Below are positions 17,740 through 26,079 of a DNA stretch of 35,427 nucleotides, piece by piece; the stretch's first letter is position 1, and each line of letters starts with the position of its first letter. Location: positions 1 through 35,427 of the forward strand of contig CAVIUA010000028.1 of NCBI GenBank assembly GCA_963645945.1, written 5' to 3'. Made by a program: the position numbers and the translations under genes. The stretch comes from CAG-877 sp963645945 (GTDB lineage Bacteria; Bacillota_I; Bacilli_A; RF39; UBA660). The notes beneath the pieces were generated by a model. The model did not search any database and was not told where the DNA came from. It saw nothing but the letters and a program-made list of their open reading frames with translations.

Positions 17740-18687
17740 CTATAAACTTTTTAATACATAATTATAAATTTTTTTATAAGTATCATTTGTATAATGTAAT
17801 CCATCACCTGTATTAAAACCATTAGATACTAAATAACTATATGTATCAATATATTTTATTTTACTATTTAAAGAACTTTTAATATTTTTATTAAAATCTT
17901 GTATTCCTGAACTTAAATGTGAATAATTACCATTAGTTGGATTAACGGAAACAAAATAAAAATGAACTCCTTTACTTGCATATTGATTATATATATCATT
18001 AATATATGAAGCATAATTAGAAACATTATATAAATCATTAACACCCATGAGAATTATAACAGCACTACCAGTATTTATTTTATTTTTGACATTAGGAAAA
18101 CCAGTTTCCTTCAACCATTTTAAACCAGCACCTACAAGACAACTCCATGTATCAGTTGAACTACCTACAGCAGTTTGCATCCCAACAGTTCTAGAATCTC
18201 CAATAAAAATTCTTTTAGAAATACTATTATTGGTAGACTGAGCTTGAGAAGATCCAGATGATGAACTAGAGGAACCAGATGAAGAATAAGTTTGATTATT
18301 ACCTACAGTTCCAGAAAAGAAATTAGTCTTATCATTTTTATCATTATCATCATCATCAACATAGTTAGATTTACCAGAAGTACTTTTTTGATTAGAATAA
18401 TTCCAGCATTCAGAAAGTTGAAAACTATCATCAAAAAGTCCAACAACTAAATTAATTATAACCGGTAACAAGAACAACATAACTATCGCAATAACCCAGT
18501 TTCTAATAGAGTTTTTAAGCTTTTTTTCATCTGGATTCATCATCAATTTAATTAACGCAAGAATCAAACCTATAATACCAACTATAGGTCCAATAATTTG
18601 AAAAAGATTCAAAACTCGTTTAATTATACCAAGTATATGAGCTAGTTCAGGACTACCACATACTTCAACTAAATCCAAAATAAACAT
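17740..18687 (-). CDS. Membrane-anchored SGNH/GDSL hydrolase
   Basis: This 315-residue protein has an N-terminal module (about 1-95) with two or three hydrophobic segments joined by NPDEKKLKNSIRNW, ending FQLSECW. A Ser/Asp-rich linker (about 100-155) and an SGNH hydrolase domain follow. GDS (block I) is near residue 162, GVND (block III) near 213 and DGLH (block V, catalytic Asp and His) near 294. Enzymes of this fold often remove O-acetyl groups from surface glycans, which fits the neighbouring deacetylase. The N-terminal module is clearly paralogous to that of the next gene upstream (18706-19695), including FQL-x-x-CW and the NFFSG motif before the linker. AGGATG precedes the ATG. Confidence 0.85.
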   Translation of the reverse strand: MFILDLVEVCGSPELAHILGIIKRVLNLFQIIGPIVGIIGLILALIKLMMNPDEKKLKNSIRNWVIAIVMLFLLPVIINLVVGLFDDSFQLSECWNYSNQKSTSGKSNYVDDDDNDKNDKTNFFSGTVGNNQTYSSSGSSSSSSGSSQAQSTNNSISKRIFIGDSRTVGMQTAVGSSTDTWSCLVGAGLKWLKETGFPNVKNKINTGSAVIILMGVNDLYNVSNYASYINDIYNQYASKGVHFYFVSVNPTNGNYSHLSSGIQDFNKNIKSSLNSKIKYIDTYSYLVSNGFNTGDGLHYTNDTYKKIYNYVLKSL

Positions 18688-18705
18688 AAAACCACATCCT
18701 ATATA

Positions 18706-19695
18706 TTATTTAACTTTACAATAATCAGCTGTTTGAACAGAAGTCAACACATCACTTGTTGAAAACCAATTAGCTTGACCATACGTATAAGTTGCATAAC
18801 CATTACCAACAAAAATTTTATCACCAGAAATATCAATTAAAGCCATATAATGTTGTGAACCAGTAAACTTACTAGAACCATTATTAGTTTTTCCATACAC
18901 CATAATAACAACAATTTGACCTTGTTTTAAAGCACTGATTATTGAAGAGCTAGATGTTGAACCAGCTGAACAGCTAAATTTACTACCAGCAAATCCAGTG
19001 ATACCATCCCTAGGATAACTGGATCTATATCTACTATCAAAAACCGTTTCTGGTGTAACTGATTTATTATAACCAGAAGAAACAACAGCCGTGGAAGTAA
19101 GCATACATCCATAATCACCAAGAGTACCACCAGTATTAAAAACCCTACCAGCCCAACGCGAATCAGTTTGACTATATAAATTAAATGAAATACCATTAAT
19201 ACTATTTGTATGAGTAGCAGTAGTTCCATAGCCATAAGGAGAGCTAGAGCTAGAGCTAGAGCTAGATCCAGAACCAAAACCAGAACCAGTAACTTCATTG
19301 TTTGCTAAAGAACCAGAGAAAAAATTTGACTTTTTATTATTAGAAGTAGCATAATAATTTGATTTAGAATTACTAGTTTCACTTACACTTTCCCAACAAG
19401 TAGCAAGTTGAAAATTTTCATTTGATTCACCAATCGTAGAAAGAAGCATACTCATAACAACATCTATTATAACTGGCAACAAAAATAACATAACTATCGC
19501 AATAGCCCAGTTTTTTATAGAACTTTTATATTTTTTTTCTTCTGGACTTGCCATTAATTTAATCAAGTTTATTATAAGAGCAATTATACCAATTATAGGT
19601 CCAACTAATTGTATTTTATCAAGTACGTTTTTTATTATACTTAATATTTTTGTTAAAACCGGATCACTACATAATGACACAAGATCTAAAATCAT
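18706..19695 (-). CDS. Membrane-anchored C39-like cysteine peptidase
   Basis: This 329-residue protein has an N-terminal membrane module (about 1-105, LVGPIIGIIALIINLIKLM, then SPEEKKYKSSIKNWAIAIV) shared with the adjacent SGNH gene. A Ser-rich linker (SSSSSSSSS, near 145-155) leads to a C39_2-like papain-fold domain. QTDSRWAG begins the domain; GDYGCMLTSTAV carries the probable catalytic Cys near 197 and QHYMALID the His near 281. Family members act as peptidases or amidases on the cell surface. The two-segment anchor resembles TrbC/VirB2-type sequences in layout only. AAGGAGG eight nt upstream gives a strong start. The linker DNA (19241-19266) is a GAGCTA tandem repeat, which could change linker length in frame. 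Confidence 0.8.
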   Translation of the reverse strand: MILDLVSLCSDPVLTKILSIIKNVLDKIQLVGPIIGIIALIINLIKLMASPEEKKYKSSIKNWAIAIVMLFLLPVIIDVVMSMLLSTIGESNENFQLATCWESVSETSNSKSNYYATSNNKKSNFFSGSLANNEVTGSGFGSGSSSSSSSSSPYGYGTTATHTNSINGISFNLYSQTDSRWAGRVFNTGGTLGDYGCMLTSTAVVSSGYNKSVTPETVFDSRYRSSYPRDGITGFAGSKFSCSAGSTSSSSIISALKQGQIVVIMVYGKTNNGSSKFTGSQHYMALIDISGDKIFVGNGYATYTYGQANWFSTSDVLTSVQTADYCKVK

Positions 19696-19722
19696 AGTAA
19701 AACCTCCTTCTTCAATTATATA

Positions 19723-20754
19723 TTATTTAACTACCCAAAAAGTAGGCATATCTCTTAATCCATTTGTTCCTGCAGCAACAGGAGTATTAACAATTTTTTG
19801 ATTAATAACAAGTTCCGTAGAAGAACCGCCATCTAAATTAGCAGCATTATAAGCACCATAATTCTCCATTATTTCAGTCAAATCAACCATATCAGCACCT
19901 ATACTTGAAGGTATTCTACCATTAATAACAAGCATTAAAACGATACCATCTTTTCTTTGACCAATGGCAGTTCTAGGAGCAATACCCCATCCACCATTAC
20001 CTTTAATAAACGAACTTTTACCATTTACTATTAAGTATGGACCAAATTCTACTGCATCACGACAACCTTTTGCTAAAGCTTGCTCTTTAGTCATTTTACC
20101 TAAAATAAGTTTATTCTCATTTGTAAAACAAATAAAGCCTCCACCCATGCGAGCATCTTCATAATCAGATACTACCTTACCATTAGATATAACTGTACCA
20201 TGAGGAATAGCTCCATTAGAATTCCAGTCGGGATCATAAAAACCTCCAGCATTCATTGCAATAATAGCATTTTCTCTTTTCGCAACAGTTAAAATAGATT
20301 CTCCTCTAACATTTAAGTATTTAGTAGTCGCAACAGAAATCCTTGATGGATCATATACAACAACTAAATATCCTTGATAAGAAGAACCAGAAACTTCAAT
20401 AACTTTATATAAATCATTATCAGGATCTTTAGTTAACACAGCCTTTTCATATTCATTTTTATATATTGTTTTAGAAGTATATTTTTTTAATTTAATCTTA
20501 TCAGGATCAGTATCTTCCGTAACTTCAATCACTTTATTATCAGCAAGAACTTTTTGTATAGTCTCGTCACTATAAAACCAAGTTGCTAAATATTGATGAT
20601 TCATAGTTGTCATTGCACTAGTAATCCAAAAATTTCTAAATCCAGCCCAAGGACCATAAAAAAGAAACAAAAAGGTACTAATACCTAGTACAAAAAAACT
20701 ACCACCAAATACTATAATTTTCTTTTTTAAAGACCATTTCTTTTTCTTCAACAT
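19723..20754 (-). CDS. Phosphodiester glycosidase-family (NAGPA-like) exopolysaccharide protein
   Basis: This 343-residue protein has a basic N-terminus, one transmembrane segment (about 12-32) and an extracytoplasmic domain. The C-terminal 220 residues carry the NAGPA (phosphodiester N-acetylglucosaminidase) signature: AIIAMNAGGFYDPDW, EFGPYLIVNG, GIAPRTAIGQRKDG, and AANLDGGSSTELV near the end. Bacterial relatives of this domain are linked to exopolysaccharide and wall polymer processing. The start is three nt after the stop of the upstream gene, with AAGGATG upstream, so translation is probably coupled. The genes on both sides suggest it acts on the polymer made by the glycosyltransferases of this operon. 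Confidence 0.88.
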   Translation of the reverse strand: MLKKKKWSLKKKIIVFGGSFFVLGISTFLFLFYGPWAGFRNFWITSAMTTMNHQYLATWFYSDETIQKVLADNKVIEVTEDTDPDKIKLKKYTSKTIYKNEYEKAVLTKDPDNDLYKVIEVSGSSYQGYLVVVYDPSRISVATTKYLNVRGESILTVAKRENAIIAMNAGGFYDPDWNSNGAIPHGTVISNGKVVSDYEDARMGGGFICFTNENKLILGKMTKEQALAKGCRDAVEFGPYLIVNGKSSFIKGNGGWGIAPRTAIGQRKDGIVLMLVINGRIPSSIGADMVDLTEIMENYGAYNAANLDGGSSTELVINQKIVNTPVAAGTNGLRDMPTFWVVK

Positions 20755-20757
20755 AAA

Positions 20758-21327
20758 CTATTCATCCTTGCCTTCATATTTATTATCTTTATTATAATCA
20801 ATAAATTTCTTACTAGTTTTATATTTATTCAAACTAAGTCCAGAATTTAATTCCTTTTGATATTTATTGTAACTATCCACACTCTTATTATATAACCTAA
20901 CATCTGAAACAAATGCATTAATAATTTGCTCATAAACACTACCATAACTACTACATTTACTGTTAGTAGAAGTGTCAGTAAAGTTTATATCACCACACAT
21001 ATTCTTCAAATTTTTAGCTGATTTTTCAACATCATTAACAACAATCTCATAAGAACTTAAAACTTGTTGAACATCAGCATCTATCTGTGCCAAAGTATCA
21101 TAATATAACTGATCAAAGTATGTCAAATATAAATCATTTCTAAGATCATTAAAATTATCTACGCTTTCACTAAACTTCTTATAAACATCATCAACATCAA
21201 CCATACGCTGTTTAGTTGCCTTTTGATCTTCTTTAACATTAACTATAAGTGAAGAAACTAGACCTGCACCAATCATTAAACACCCTGAAATAATTAAAAT
21301 TTTAATAACTTTACTTCTATTTTTCAT
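20758..21327 (-). CDS. Single-pass membrane protein with extracytoplasmic helical domain, unknown function
   Basis: The 189-residue product has a basic start (MKNRSKVIK), one transmembrane segment (about 8-30) and a helical, acidic outside region with likely coiled-coil stretches. Two Cys residues (in KNMCGDINF and SKCSSYG) could pair. I do not recognise the family. ATG at 21327 is preferred to the in-frame GTG at 21339 because that GTG lies inside the ribosome binding site AGGTGAT. It sits between the glycosyltransferases and the envelope-modifying enzymes, so a role in the same surface pathway is inferred. A 77-nt gap upstream could hold an internal promoter, but none is clear. Confidence 0.7.
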   Translation of the reverse strand: MKNRSKVIKILIISGCLMIGAGLVSSLIVNVKEDQKATKQRMVDVDDVYKKFSESVDNFNDLRNDLYLTYFDQLYYDTLAQIDADVQQVLSSYEIVVNDVEKSAKNLKNMCGDINFTDTSTNSKCSSYGSVYEQIINAFVSDVRLYNKSVDSYNKYQKELNSGLSLNKYKTSKKFIDYNKDNKYEGKDE

Positions 21328-21404
21328 GTATATTATCACCTAATACTAAATATATCAAATTTCAACAAATTTGTACATCTAAAACATAATATAATTTACA
21401 ATAA

Positions 21405-22349
21405 TTACAAATCTTTTTCAGTTTCTTTAACTATGTAAACAGGTCTATTCTTAACTTCTAAATATGTCTTAGATAAATACATTCCCATTATTCCTAAAAA
21501 GAATAACTGAATACCCGAGAAAAACACAACTATACAAGCAAGACTTGGCCATCCAGAAACAGCATCACCCCAAACCAATGTCTTAACTATAATTACTATC
21601 AAAAATATAAAAGCAAAAAAACAAAAGAAAAGTCCAATTAAAGCTGACAAAACTAATGGTGTAGTTGAAAATGAAACAATTCCTTCCATAGCATATTTAA
21701 ATAAATTCCAAAAATTATATTTACTAACTCCCGCTACTCTATCTCCAGTTTCAAATTCCATCCAAAAAGTATTAAAACCTACAAAACTAAATATTCCTTT
21801 AGTATATCTATTATATTCTTTCATTTCTAATACAGCATTGACCATAGGTCTTTTCATTAATCTAAAATCTCTAACACCAGGAACCTGTCTATTATCAGAT
21901 ATTTTAGCAATTATCTTATACCAAAGATTTGTACAAATTCTTCTAAAAAATGAATAATCTTTATGATTTATCGTATATAATCCAACACAATCATAATCCT
22001 TTTCTGTTACTAATATATTATACATTTCTTTAATTTTACTTGGTGGATCTTGCATATCAGCATCCATTATCGCAACATAATCACCTGTTGCATTCTCAAG
22101 TCCTGCCCACATACCAGCTTCTTTACCAAAGTTTCTAGAAAACGAAATATATCTCACTCTTTCATCTTTCTTTGCCATACTTCTTAATATCTCAAGAGTC
22201 TTATCACGACTTCCATCATTAATGAATAAAAATTCAAAAACAACTTCTTTCATATCTTTAGATATTTTATCCATTTCTTTATAAAATATTGGTAATGATT
22301 CTTCCTCATTATAACAAGGAACTATAATAGATATTTTTTCTTTTTTCAT
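21405..22349 (-). CDS. GT2 family glycosyltransferase (GtrB/DPM1-like, undecaprenyl-phosphate sugar transferase)
   Basis: This 314-residue protein has a cytosolic GT2 domain followed by two transmembrane segments (about 225-250 and 260-290). KISIIVPCYNEEESLP starts the fold, FLFINDGSRDKT carries the nucleotide-sugar Asp and IMDADMQDPP is the DXD region. Proteins of this build (GtrB, YkoT, bactoprenol glucosyltransferases) move a sugar from a nucleotide donor onto undecaprenyl phosphate. ATG at 22349 is chosen because GTGAGG lies eight nt upstream and it follows the stop of the upstream gene by one base. The adjacent GtrA-like domain is the expected flippase partner. Confidence 0.9.
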   Translation of the reverse strand: MKKEKISIIVPCYNEEESLPIFYKEMDKISKDMKEVVFEFLFINDGSRDKTLEILRSMAKKDERVRYISFSRNFGKEAGMWAGLENATGDYVAIMDADMQDPPSKIKEMYNILVTEKDYDCVGLYTINHKDYSFFRRICTNLWYKIIAKISDNRQVPGVRDFRLMKRPMVNAVLEMKEYNRYTKGIFSFVGFNTFWMEFETGDRVAGVSKYNFWNLFKYAMEGIVSFSTTPLVLSALIGLFFCFFAFIFLIVIIVKTLVWGDAVSGWPSLACIVVFFSGIQLFFLGIMGMYLSKTYLEVKNRPVYIVKETEKDL

Positions 22350-22350
22350 A

Positions 22351-23244
22351 TTAAACCTCACTATTTTTCTTTTTAAAAATAAATAACTTACTAAAAATAT
22401 AATTAGCAATAATAACAATAACATTGACTATGATTTTAGAAATTAATTTGTTAAGTTTAATAGACTCTAAACATATAAACATACCAATCATATCAATTCC
22501 CAGAGATAACATTCTAAAAAAGAAAAATGAAACTAATTCTTTAAAGAATACTTTAAAAGTAAAATCTTTTGAATTAAATACAAATAACTTATTTGTAATA
22601 AAAGCAAAAAGAACAGATAAAAGCCAAGCAATTAAATTGGAAAAATAAACATTAAGTCCAGTTTTATCAAGTAAAGTAAAACTTACTATATTAATTAGTG
22701 TTGTTAAAACGCCAAAGAAACCATACCATAAAAATTCACTATATTTGTTATACCAAGAAGTATTATCAGTCTCTTCTATATAATCAGAAACAAGTTTTAT
22801 CATATTAGGTGTATTACTGACGAATTTTTTAGGTTTAAATGTCTTACTTTTTTCTAATAATTTTCCAAGTTTTTGAAAATCTCTAAGTTCCAAAATATAT
22901 CCTTTATCAGCAAATTCTTTTGCTATTTGTAACTGATGATCATTAGTATGTTCTCCATATTTTTTTAATCTAGGAGCAGCAATAACTACTTTTCCTTTTT
23001 TTACAGCACTCAAAATTGATCCAGCACCAGCATGAGTAATTATTAATCTAGCCTTAGAAACTAAGTCATCAAATTCATCAGCTGGTATTAAATCAAAAAT
23101 TTCCATATTGACAGACTCATATTTAGTATAGCCAGCTTGAACAATAACTTTTTCTTTTATATTACCCTTTTTTATTTCCTCATCTACCTGTTTTAATAAT
23201 CTTTCAAACCCTTTATCCTGAGTTCCTAACGTAACTAAAATCAA
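22351..23244 (-). CDS. Fusion of Alg13/PssE-like glycosyltransferase domain with GtrA-like membrane domain
   Basis: The 297-residue product joins two normally separate proteins. Residues 1 to about 155 match the Alg13/PssE (GT28 C-terminal) fold: MILVTLGTQDKGFERLL, then IITHAGAGSI and GEHTNDHQLQIA, which bind the UDP-sugar. Residues about 165-297 match GtrA (FLWYGFFGVLTTLINIVSF; four hydrophobic segments), the family thought to flip lipid-linked sugars. The start is TTG at 23244: GGGAGG is about nine nt upstream, the start overlaps the Alg14-like stop as TTGA, and family members begin M-I-x-V-T-x-G-T. With the Alg14-like protein it should form a membrane glycosyltransferase, and with the GT2 enzyme a GtrA/GtrB pair. 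Confidence 0.87.
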   Translation of the reverse strand: MILVTLGTQDKGFERLLKQVDEEIKKGNIKEKVIVQAGYTKYESVNMEIFDLIPADEFDDLVSKARLIITHAGAGSILSAVKKGKVVIAAPRLKKYGEHTNDHQLQIAKEFADKGYILELRDFQKLGKLLEKSKTFKPKKFVSNTPNMIKLVSDYIEETDNTSWYNKYSEFLWYGFFGVLTTLINIVSFTLLDKTGLNVYFSNLIAWLLSVLFAFITNKLFVFNSKDFTFKVFFKELVSFFFFRMLSLGIDMIGMFICLESIKLNKLISKIIVNVIVIIANYIFSKLFIFKKKNSEV

Positions 23245-23723
23245 AAAATCCAACCTCCCACATCAGCATCAGGATAAAGTTTCTTCATACTATCCCATTG
23301 CACAATAAACTTATCAGCAATAGGATATAAACATTTTCCTGTAATAGTCTTTGTCTTTATATTAGCAAAACTTTCAATATAAATAATCTTACTGCCAAGT
23401 AACTTACCAATACAACACATAGGACCAGCTGTATGAGCCCCAGTAGTAATAATATAATCGGGATGCGCTTTTAAATATATAAATAAACTTTTAAAACAAT
23501 TATAAAATAACTTAAATGGATAAACTAACATATGATCTTTAGTTCCATAAACCAAAAAGCTTACTCGTCCTTTATATTTATCTTTTAAATACAAATTTGA
23601 TTTAGTTTTTTCGGTTACAATATAATAATCATATTTATTAAATAATTCCTTCAACTGCATCATTTCATTAAGATGACCACCAGTAGAAGAAATAAACATA
23701 ACTCTTCTTTTCAAATTACTCAC
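23241..23723 (-). CDS. Alg14/PssD-like polysaccharide biosynthesis protein
   Basis: This 160-residue protein is close to the family's usual length. FISSTGGHLNEMMQL is the Alg14/PssD N-terminal motif, and the hydrophobic YIITTGAHTAGPMCCIGKLL segment is the expected membrane-associated part. Family members anchor the Alg13/PssE partner and together add a sugar to a lipid-linked acceptor. The start is GTG, overlapping the upstream stop as GTGA, and the stop overlaps the downstream TTG start as TTGA; both show translational coupling. The partner is the next gene downstream, as is usual. Confidence 0.9.
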   Translation of the reverse strand: MSNLKRRVMFISSTGGHLNEMMQLKELFNKYDYYIVTEKTKSNLYLKDKYKGRVSFLVYGTKDHMLVYPFKLFYNCFKSLFIYLKAHPDYIITTGAHTAGPMCCIGKLLGSKIIYIESFANIKTKTITGKCLYPIADKFIVQWDSMKKLYPDADVGGWIF

Positions 23724-24856
23724 TTCTTTTCAATTAAATTGTACCATTGTTTGCTAACAACATCACTAGTATATTTCTTTATACTATTTCGTCCAGCCAT
23801 ACCAACTTTTTTTCTTGTTTCACGACTATCCATTAAATCTTCTATTTTTTTAATCATCGCGATATAACTTCTATTTTTTATTAAATAACCATTCATCCCA
23901 GAATTAATTAAATCTCTAGGTCCTTCAGCAGAATCAAAAGCAATACACGGTAATCCATGAGACATAGCTTCTAATAAAACAATACCAAATGACTCGGTAT
24001 AAGAAGTCATTACATAGATAGAAGATTTATGCATAATTTTATCAATATAATCTTTATTTTGAAATCCATGTAAAGTAACTTTATCATTCAAATTATGATT
24101 ATTAATAAATCTTTCCAATCGTTCTCTTTCAGACCCATCTCCTATAATATCTAAAACCCAGTCAGAATGTTTATTAGCTAAAACAGAATATACTTTAAGC
24201 AGATCCAAATAACCCTTTTCAGGAGAAAGTCTTCCAACAGAAATAAGTCTTTTTTCAGAAAGATCAGAAGTAACTTTAGGAATTTTATCAATAATATTTG
24301 GAATATATACACATTGACAATAAGATTTAATCAGACGTCTAGCATAAAAATCACGTAAGTTTTCAGAAACCAATACAAAATAATCTAAATAATATGCAGA
24401 TCTACTAACATTTCTTGCATAACGATAATCATCATGGTAATGATTATGTTCCCACCCTATTTTCAAAGTATTTTCTTTAGCATAATCACCAAGCCAAAAA
24501 TTAAATAAATCTCTTGTAGAAATAATAATAGAAGCATTACTATTTTTAATGTAATCGACCATTGTTTTTTTTCGCAATCTTAAAATTTTAATACTTTTAA
24601 TTCCTTCTTTAAATGCTGTTAAAAAACGATGTTTTTTTAAAGCTAATTTAAATTCTTTCTTATTAGGTTTTAAATCCCTAATTAAATATTTAACTTTAAT
24701 TCGTTCATCCAAAGGAAATACAGGTTCATCATATAATTTATAACTACAAACAATTTCTACCTTATATTTATCACATAATAAGTTAGCAAGAGCAGTTATA
24801 GATTTTTCAATACCACCATAACCAAGATGTAAAGCTAATATCGCAACTTTTTTCAT
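23720..24856 (-). CDS. GT4 family glycosyltransferase
   Basis: The 378-residue product is a two-domain GT-B enzyme. The N-terminus MKKVAILALHLGYGGIEKSI has the Gly-rich acceptor loop. The C-terminal half contains LISVGRLSPEKGYLDLL and the E-x7-E motif ESFGIVLLE near residue 300, which bind the nucleotide sugar. There are no membrane segments. ATG at 24856 is preferred to the upstream start at 24946 because AGGTGG lies eight nt before it and a perfect extended -10 lies at 24876-24884, inside the longer frame. It is the first gene of the envelope operon. Confidence 0.9.
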   Translation of the reverse strand: MKKVAILALHLGYGGIEKSITALANLLCDKYKVEIVCSYKLYDEPVFPLDERIKVKYLIRDLKPNKKEFKLALKKHRFLTAFKEGIKSIKILRLRKKTMVDYIKNSNASIIISTRDLFNFWLGDYAKENTLKIGWEHNHYHDDYRYARNVSRSAYYLDYFVLVSENLRDFYARRLIKSYCQCVYIPNIIDKIPKVTSDLSEKRLISVGRLSPEKGYLDLLKVYSVLANKHSDWVLDIIGDGSERERLERFINNHNLNDKVTLHGFQNKDYIDKIMHKSSIYVMTSYTESFGIVLLEAMSHGLPCIAFDSAEGPRDLINSGMNGYLIKNRSYIAMIKKIEDLMDSRETRKKVGMAGRNSIKKYTSDVVSKQWYNLIEKK

Positions 24857-24875
24857 AAATAAACCACCTAAATTT

Positions 24876-24884
24876 ATTATATCA
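24876..24884 (-). promoter_or_regulatory. Extended -10 promoter of the envelope operon
   Basis: Minus strand TGATATAAT: perfect TATAAT with TGn, about 20 nt before the GT4 start codon. No strong -35 is seen. It is the best-supported promoter for the gene series down to 16489. Confidence 0.6.
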
Positions 24885-24991
24885 TAAAGAAAAACATTTT
24901 TTAATATGAAAGAATAAATTACAAATTTTAAACTTATAAATTCCAATTTACACTTTTCGCCTGAAAATAACCAAGCAAATTCCTTATATAT

Positions 24992-25020
24992 AAAAAAAAA
25001 CTATAATCTCTTATAGTTTT
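24992..25020 (-). terminator. Intrinsic terminator of the repeat-rich gene
   Basis: Ten-bp stem AAAACTATAA/TTATAGTTTT with a GAGA loop and a T run on the minus strand, just after the stop at 25030. Confidence 0.75.
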
Positions 25021-25029
25021 AAAAAAATC

Positions 25030-25992
25030 TTATTGAATAACCTCAATCGCAGGTGTAGACTCAACTGCTGGAGCAACTGGCGCTACAGGCTCAACTACAG
25101 GTACAGCTTCTACTACAGGTTGCATAACAGGAACAGCAGGCTCCATAATCGGAGTTTCAACTACAGGTGCTACAGATTCCATAATTGGAACAGATTGCGT
25201 ATTTTCTAAAGGATTAGCTCCTCCATATATTTGATGAGTTTGATTTTGTTGTAAATCTAAATTAGTAACTGCAGGACTTGCTCCTCCATAAATAACAGGT
25301 GCAGGTGTTACAGGTGTAGCTTCTACTACCGGAACAGCTGGCGCAACAGGTTCAACTACAGGTGCAGCTTCTACTACCGGAACAACTGGCGCAACAGGTT
25401 CAACTACAGGTGCAGCTTCTACTACTGGCATAGCTGGCGCAACTGGTTCAACTACAGGTGCAGCTTCAACTACTGGCATAGCTGGCGCAACTGGTTCAAC
25501 TACAGGTGCAGCCTCAACTACTGGCATAGCTGGCGCAACAGGTTCAACTACAGGTGCAGCCTCAACTACTGGCATAGCTGGTGCAACAGGTTCAACTACA
25601 GGTGCAGCCTCAACTACTGGCATAGCTGGAGCTACAGGCTCAACTACTGCTGGTGCAGGAGTAACAACCTCAGGTTGTACAGGTGCAACACTAGGTGCCA
25701 CAACTGGAACAGGATTTTCTACTACTGGTGCAGCATTTTCAACCGCAACAGGTGCAGCTGCTGCTGTAGGTGTAGCTTGAGCTACCTCAGGAACTACATT
25801 TGTAGGATTACTAGCCTCTGGAGTAGCACTAGGTGTAGCAGCAACATTTTCCTGTAAAGGATTCTTCTCCTTCTTACTCTTAACACTAGAAACTATCCAT
25901 AAAATCAATCCAACTAATAAAATCAAAACTCCACATGTCATTAACATGCCTGGAACTGAAACAAACCATTTTAAATCAAATAATATAAGCAT
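25030..25992 (-). CDS. Membrane protein with Ala/Pro/Val-rich 16-residue repeats
   Basis: The 320-residue product has one transmembrane segment (about 14-36), a short basic stretch (KSKKEKN) and a long low-complexity tail. The central part is seven 16-residue repeats of the type VVEPVAPAMPVVEAAP, encoded by a 48-bp tandem repeat. After them come two copies of an IYGGA-x-P motif (IYGGASPA and IYGGANPLEN) and more Pro/Val-rich sequence. The basic residues after the membrane segment suggest the tail is cytosolic, though topology is uncertain. The DNA here is much more GC-rich than its neighbours because Ala, Pro and Val codons dominate. GGGAG lies about 11 nt before the ATG. No function is known to me; an extended spacer or multivalent scaffold is an inference. 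Confidence 0.75.
   Translation of the reverse strand: MLILFDLKWFVSVPGMLMTCGVLILLVGLILWIVSSVKSKKEKNPLQENVAATPSATPEASNPTNVVPEVAQATPTAAAAPVAVENAAPVVENPVPVVAPSVAPVQPEVVTPAPAVVEPVAPAMPVVEAAPVVEPVAPAMPVVEAAPVVEPVAPAMPVVEAAPVVEPVAPAMPVVEAAPVVEPVAPAMPVVEAAPVVEPVAPVVPVVEAAPVVEPVAPAVPVVEATPVTPAPVIYGGASPAVTNLDLQQNQTHQIYGGANPLENTQSVPIMESVAPVVETPIMEPAVPVMQPVVEAVPVVEPVAPVAPAVESTPAIEVIQ
25318..25653 (-). repeat. Seven tandem 48-bp coding repeats
   Basis: Units begin at 25318, 25366, 25414, 25462, 25510, 25558 and 25606. The middle units differ at only one to three positions; the outer ones are more diverged (CCGGAACAG or CCGGAACAAC in place of TGGCATAG; the last unit ends differently). Forty-eight is a multiple of three, so copy-number change would keep the frame and alter protein length by 16 residues. 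Confidence 0.9.
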
Positions 25993-26034
25993 AAGTATCT
26001 AACTCCCTTTATTCTAATCTATAAATATGATAAC

Positions 26035-26062
26035 AAAAAAAGTTTACAATTGCAAACTTTTT
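26035..26062 (-). terminator. Intrinsic terminator after the pseudouridine synthase gene
   Basis: Stem AAAAAGTTTGCAA/TTGTAAACTTTTT (one G-U pair) followed by T residues on the minus strand. Its symmetry means it could also act on the plus strand. Confidence 0.65.
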
Positions 26063-26079
26063 ATTTTATATACACTTTT

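Noticed and set aside
25318..25653. Regular repeats as a possible CRISPR array
   Set aside because: Units are 48 bp with no variable spacers and encode an in-frame protein repeat; no cas gene is near.
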